From the NCBI GenBank assembly GCA_050847315.1, contig CP193791.1: 64,000 nucleotides of DNA. One strand, written 5' to 3'. Shown piece after piece: positions 60,302 through 64,000 of the stretch (within the stretch, counting starts at the first letter, position 1; every line of letters begins with the position of its first letter). Made by a program: the position numbers and the translations under genes. Origin of the DNA: Cedecea sp000277545 (GTDB taxonomy: Bacteria > Pseudomonadota > Gammaproteobacteria > Enterobacterales > Enterobacteriaceae). Under the pieces are notes generated by a model. It was given only the letters and a program-made list of their open reading frames with translations, was not told where the DNA came from and ran no database searches.

Positions 60302-61108
60302 TTAACGATCCCTACGCCAGGCGTCAGCGGTTAAGGCCTCGCCGAAGTGGCTGTTAATCAGCCGTTTAGTCAATTCATGCAGCGGGGAGGCGAGCACGTC
60401 GGCCGTGCTGCCGCGCTCCACCACTTCGCCTTCGTGCATCACCATCACCTGGTCGCTGATGTGCTTCATCATGCCAATGTGCTGGGTCACGTAAATATAA
60501 GAAATGCCTTGTTTTTCCTGCAGTTCAAGCATCAGGTTAATCAGCTGCGAGCGCATGGACATATCCAGCGAGGCCAGCGCTTCATCGGCGATAATGACCT
60601 TGGGCCGGAGGATCAACGCGCGGGCCAGGCCCAGACGCTGTTTTTGCCCCGGCGCCAGCATATGCGGGTAATAGCTGGCGTGGTCCGGCAGCAGACCAAC
60701 CATGCGTAAGGTGTCCAGAATGCGTTTTTGCCGCAGCTCTGGCTCCAGCTCGGTATTCAACCGCAGCGGGAAGTCCAGAATCTGCGAGATGCGCTGGCGT
60801 GGGTTCAGGGAAGTACTGGGATCCTGGAATATCATGCGGATCCGCTGGCTGCGCCAGGAGTAATCGCCGAAGTGGAGAGGGTGATCGTCAATCACTAACT
60901 CGCCGGTGGTCGGCTCAATCATTCCCGCCAGCATTTTTGCCAGCGTAGATTTACCCGAGCCATTTTCCCCGATAATCGCCAGCGTCTGCTTCTCGCGCAG
61001 CGTAAAGTTGAGCGGCTTCACTGCTTCTACGTGCTGGCGGTGAAACAAACCTGTACGGTAGCGAAACGTCTTACTTAAATTGCGGACTTCCAGCAGCGTT
61101 TCGACCAT
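60302..61108 (-). CDS. sapF: ABC transporter ATP-binding protein SapF
   Basis: The 268-residue ATPase has Walker A IGENGSGKSTLAKMLAG, a signature LAPGQKQRLGLARAL and Walker B VIIADEALASLD (Glu retained). With SapB, SapC and SapD it forms a peptide/nickel-type permease; in E. coli SapBCDF exports putrescine and SapD/F also affect Trk potassium uptake, while in Salmonella the system resists antimicrobial peptides. Its start overlaps the sapD stop by one base. Confidence 0.97.
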   Translation of the reverse strand: MVETLLEVRNLSKTFRYRTGLFHRQHVEAVKPLNFTLREKQTLAIIGENGSGKSTLAKMLAGMIEPTTGELVIDDHPLHFGDYSWRSQRIRMIFQDPSTSLNPRQRISQILDFPLRLNTELEPELRQKRILDTLRMVGLLPDHASYYPHMLAPGQKQRLGLARALILRPKVIIADEALASLDMSMRSQLINLMLELQEKQGISYIYVTQHIGMMKHISDQVMVMHEGEVVERGSTADVLASPLHELTKRLINSHFGEALTADAWRRDR

Positions 61109-62100
61109 TACTGACTCTCCATATTCAGCGGGAAATGACAGGCGTAGAGGTGATTTTTCGCCCCTTCAAGTCTTGGCGCTTCAATGCATTTGCGCTGGGC
61201 ATAAGGACAGCGAGGCCCCAGACGGCAGCCCATCGGCAATTGCTCCAGCAGCGGAATCGCGCCCGGCATGGTGTTTAACCGGCTCTTGTGCGGCATCGGG
61301 CTACCAAAGTCAGGGATCGCGCGGATCAGCGCCTGAGTATACGGGTGGTGTGGCGTGGCAACCAGCTCTTCGCTCGTCGCGCTTTCCACGGTTTGCCCGC
61401 AGTACATCACGTTAATTTTATCCGCCCACTGGCTCAGCATCTGCAGGTCGTGGCTAATCAGCAGAATGGTGGTGTTGTTGTTCTGATTGAGCCGCGTTAA
61501 CAGACGGAAGATCTGCGACTGCGTGGTCGGCTCCATGGCGTTGGTGGGCTCATCCGCAATCAGCAGGCGAGGCTGGTTTGCCAGCGCGATGGCGATCATC
61601 ACCTTCTGGCATTCGCCTTCGGTCAGCTCGTACGGATAGCTGCTCATGGCGTCTCTGTGATCTTTAATCCCCACGCGGTGCAGCAGTTCGATGGCGCGGC
61701 GCTTACGCCAGCCAAAACGTTGCCACCAGCGGCCTTTATAAGTCCAGCCGGGAATATTTTGGGTCAACTGACGGCCAATTCTTTCCGACGGATCCAGGCA
61801 GGATTGTGGCTCCTGGAAAATCATCGACACGTTGTGGCCCACCAGACGGCGGCGCTCACGCGGCGAGAGCCGCAGCAGGTCGATATCGTCAAAGCGCATA
61901 CGGTCGGCGGTAACCCGCCAGTTATCTTTGGTGACGCCACAGATAGCTTTCGCGATGAGACTTTTCCCTGAGCCGGATTCGCCGACCAGGCCGCGAATTT
62001 CCCCTTCGCCCAGCGTCATGCTCACGCGATCGACGGCTTTTACCCAACCTTCGGAGGTCATAAATTCGATGGTCAGATTGCGGATATCAAGTAGCGGCAT
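61108..62100 (-). CDS. sapD: ABC transporter ATP-binding protein SapD
   Basis: The 330-residue ATPase has Walker A VGESGSGKSLIAKAICG, LTEGECQKVMIAIAL as the signature region and Walker B LLIADEPTNAME. The C-terminal oligopeptide-transporter extension carries cysteines (GCRLGPRCPYAQRKCIEA) like those that bind Fe-S in DppD. SapD is the subunit tied to Trk potassium uptake. One-base overlaps join it to sapC and sapF. Confidence 0.97.
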   Translation of the reverse strand: MPLLDIRNLTIEFMTSEGWVKAVDRVSMTLGEGEIRGLVGESGSGKSLIAKAICGVTKDNWRVTADRMRFDDIDLLRLSPRERRRLVGHNVSMIFQEPQSCLDPSERIGRQLTQNIPGWTYKGRWWQRFGWRKRRAIELLHRVGIKDHRDAMSSYPYELTEGECQKVMIAIALANQPRLLIADEPTNAMEPTTQSQIFRLLTRLNQNNNTTILLISHDLQMLSQWADKINVMYCGQTVESATSEELVATPHHPYTQALIRAIPDFGSPMPHKSRLNTMPGAIPLLEQLPMGCRLGPRCPYAQRKCIEAPRLEGAKNHLYACHFPLNMESQ

Positions 62101-62990
62101 TATTGCACCCCCGCGTTAATCGCGCGGCGCAGGCCGTCGCCAAGCAGGTTAACCAGCAGGACGCTTATCATGATGGCCGCCCCCGGCAGCATCACCGTCC
62201 AGGGCGCAACGTAAATCAGCTCCAGCGCATCACCGAGCATTGCACCCCATTCCGGGGAAGGGAGCTGCGCGCCAAGATCGAGAAAACCGAGTGCGGCAAT
62301 GTCCAGAATCGCCATAGACAGCGCTCGTGTGATTTCTGTTACCAGCGTGGCGGTGATATTGGGCATGACGGCAAACCAGAGAATATTTAGTGTGGAAGCG
62401 CCATCCAGACGGGCGGCGACCACGTACTCTTTCTCCAGTTCATCGTGCACCGCGCTGTAGACCGAACGTACCATTCGCGGCAGCAGCGCCAGCCAGACGG
62501 CAAACATCGCATGGCTGAGATGGGGGCCAGCAAAGGCGACCACAATAATCGCCAGCAGCAGGGAAGGAATCGACAGCAGCGTATCGAGAATGTGGTTCAG
62601 CACCGCGGAGCGCAGACCGTGGGTCGACCCCGCTATCACGCCGAGCACGATGCCGCAGATTGTTGCCGCAAGCGTGACGACAAACGCGCCGCCCACCGTC
62701 GGAGCTGCGCCGCTCAGCAGGCGGCTTAGCACGTCACGGCCAAGATCGTCGGTACCGAGGAAGAACGAAACTTCCCCATAGCGGGACCATGACGGCGGCA
62801 AAAGCTGATAGCCCAGAAACTGTTGGTCAATTTGATACGGGGCAAAAAGACCGCCAAACAGGCACAGAATAGCCAGGCCGCCGCAGCCGTAGAGGCCAAT
62901 CATCGCGGTGGTATCGCCATAGAATTTACGCCACGTCAGACGCAGCGTGCTTGGCGGTCGCTTTTCGCGGTAGACGCTATCGTAAGGCAT
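62100..62990 (-). CDS. sapC: ABC transporter permease SapC
   Basis: The 296-residue inner-membrane permease has an N-terminal helix (IGLYGCGGLAILCLFGGLFA) and the binding-protein-dependent transport domain with the EAA-like loop EKEYVVAARLDGASTLNILW. It pairs with SapB. It overlaps sapB by 14 bp and sapD by one. Confidence 0.97.
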   Translation of the reverse strand: MPYDSVYREKRPPSTLRLTWRKFYGDTTAMIGLYGCGGLAILCLFGGLFAPYQIDQQFLGYQLLPPSWSRYGEVSFFLGTDDLGRDVLSRLLSGAAPTVGGAFVVTLAATICGIVLGVIAGSTHGLRSAVLNHILDTLLSIPSLLLAIIVVAFAGPHLSHAMFAVWLALLPRMVRSVYSAVHDELEKEYVVAARLDGASTLNILWFAVMPNITATLVTEITRALSMAILDIAALGFLDLGAQLPSPEWGAMLGDALELIYVAPWTVMLPGAAIMISVLLVNLLGDGLRRAINAGVQ

Positions 62991-63942
62991 ACCATTCCTT
63001 ATGCTTCAGTGGGTTGGCCATAGCGCCCAAAATATCGGAAATCACGTTAACAACAATCACCAGCGAGCCAATCACCATCACCCCGGCGGAAATCGCCATG
63101 TAATCCTGCTGGCGAATGGCGTTAATCAGCCAGCGGCCCAGGCCTGGCCAGCTAAAGACCACTTCGGTGATCATCGCCAGCGTCAGCATGGTTGAAAACT
63201 GCAGGCCCAGGCGAGGGATCACCGGCGGCAGCGCGTTGTGCAGCACGTGGCGATGCAAAATAGTGAAGCGGGAAAGCCCGCGCGTGGCGGCGGCTTTGAC
63301 GTAGTTCTGATCGAACACCTCGATGGTGCTGATCCGCATCAGGCGAATCACCTCGGTGGTCGGGGCGACGGCCAGGGCGGCGACCGGCAGCACCATGTGG
63401 CGCAGGGCGCTGACGATCATTTCGCTGCGATAAGGCGAGTCCGAGAGCCACGCATCCACCAGCGCAAAGCCGGTGACGGACTTAACCTCATAAAGCAGGT
63501 CAAAACGCCCTGAAACCGGGAACCAGCCCAGCGTCAGCGAGAAGAACAGCGTCAGCAGCAGCGCCAGCCAGAACACAGGAATAGAAAAACCGACCAGTGC
63601 CAGGGCGCTGATCAGCCTGTCCTGCCACTTATTGCGCATGATGCCCGCCAGCATCCCCACAGGAATACCAATCAGCAGCGCCAGGCCGAAGGCCAGAATG
63701 CACAGTTCCATGGTGGCCGGGAAAACGTCGCGTAATTGCTCGTTAATCGACTGGCCGTTAATGCTGGAGACGCCAAAATCCCAGTGCAGCAGACTCTCAA
63801 ACCAGAACACCCAGGCGTTCCACAGCGAAGCCCCCTGCAGCGGCGCGTGGGGCGTAAAATAGTTGAGGCTAAAGCCGACCACCGCCAGAAACAGCAGAGT
63901 GATCAGCAGCAGCAATAATCGCCTTAGCGTGAAAATGATCAT
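62977..63942 (-). CDS. sapB: ABC transporter permease SapB
   Basis: The 321-residue permease has the DppB-type N-terminal helix (FTLRRLLLLLITLLFLAVVG) and five further helices; the EAA loop is FDQNYVKAAATRGLSRFTIL. It forms the membrane channel with SapC. The start overlaps the sapA stop by one base. Confidence 0.97.
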   Translation of the reverse strand: MIIFTLRRLLLLLITLLFLAVVGFSLNYFTPHAPLQGASLWNAWVFWFESLLHWDFGVSSINGQSINEQLRDVFPATMELCILAFGLALLIGIPVGMLAGIMRNKWQDRLISALALVGFSIPVFWLALLLTLFFSLTLGWFPVSGRFDLLYEVKSVTGFALVDAWLSDSPYRSEMIVSALRHMVLPVAALAVAPTTEVIRLMRISTIEVFDQNYVKAAATRGLSRFTILHRHVLHNALPPVIPRLGLQFSTMLTLAMITEVVFSWPGLGRWLINAIRQQDYMAISAGVMVIGSLVIVVNVISDILGAMANPLKHKEWYALR

Positions 63943-64000
63943 TATTTTTTCGCCTCTTCATTTTCCCTGGACACGCCTGCAAACGAGGCGTTGCCGAACG
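63942..64000 (-). CDS. sapA: SapA periplasmic binding protein, C-terminal end only
   Basis: Only the last 18 codons are in the window (FGNASFAGVSRENEEAKK-stop); the rest lies to the right. The residues fit the end of SapA, the periplasmic peptide-binding protein and first gene of sapABCDF. The TAA overlaps the sapB ATG. Confidence 0.85.
   Translation of the reverse strand, partial: FGNASFAGVSRENEEAKK

Noticed and set aside
1..64000. tRNA or rRNA genes
   Set aside because: None were recognised on either strand by eye; a tRNAscan search would be needed to exclude them formally.

Overview
The window is chromosomal DNA of an Enterobacteriaceae member in the broad Enterobacter/Cedecea/Cronobacter neighbourhood. 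From about 17.4 kb to the end, gene content and order follow the Escherichia coli trp-cysB-acnA-rnb-sap segment almost gene for gene (yciABC, ompW, trpABCDE, rnm, yciO, rluB, btuR, yciK, sohB, yciN, topA, cysB, acnA, ribA, pgpB, lapAB, pyrF-yciH, osmB, yciT, yciZ, rpfR, rnb, yciW, fabI, sapFDCB), mostly with identical protein lengths. Departures from E. coli are an rpfF gene beside rpfR, a glycyl-radical enzyme cluster beside yciT, an MlrA-like regulator beside yciO, and no yciEFG. The species cannot be fixed from sequence alone.

Region 1 (1-15.7 kb) is a contact-dependent growth inhibition (CDI) locus. It opens inside cdiA, whose 5' part and cdiB lie left of the window. The CdiA C-terminal toxin follows a VENN motif and is followed by its immunity gene. 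Downstream lies an array of orphan toxin/immunity modules in various states of decay: a DUF6572-type immunity gene with an apparent 1-bp frameshift; a SymE toxin gene with a predicted SymR antisense RNA and a LexA box; a lone small immunity-like gene; two membrane immunity genes of one family, one behind a 12-residue toxin stub and one behind a full toxin; a nuclease-like toxin fragment with its immunity gene; a pretoxin fragment fused by deletion to an immunity tail; and a non-specific endonuclease toxin with one in-frame stop plus a YezG-like immunity gene. Two orphan modules begin with near-exact copies of the cdiA pretoxin segment. Hairpin terminators and symE 3' remnants recur between modules, and a yciA fragment is embedded in the array. 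This fits a toxin-switching reservoir fed by homologous recombination.

Region 2 (15.7-21.1 kb) has an atypical SDR protein divergent from a LysR regulator, then yciA-yciB-yciC, a cysteine-cluster protein, ompW and a PH-domain membrane protein. Region 3 (21.1-27.9 kb) is the complete trp operon with leader peptide, attenuator and TrpR-type operator, transcribed leftward. Region 4 (27.9-47.1 kb) is housekeeping: RNA processing and modification (rnm, rluB), cobalamin adenosylation (btuR), topoisomerase I, CysB, three very small proteins, aconitase A, riboflavin synthesis, PgpB, LapAB, pyrF-yciH and osmB.

Region 5 (47.4-55.6 kb) is accessory. It holds the DeoR-type regulator yciT, a YbiW-type glycyl-radical enzyme with its activase, and a divergent Fsa-type aldolase with an operator-like palindrome in the shared promoter region. 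These are followed by yciZ and the DSF signal pair rpfF/rpfR, arranged tail to tail with overlapping stop codons. Region 6 (55.8-64 kb) carries rnb, yciW, fabI, an ERIC-like repeat and the sap transporter operon, which ends inside sapA at the window edge.
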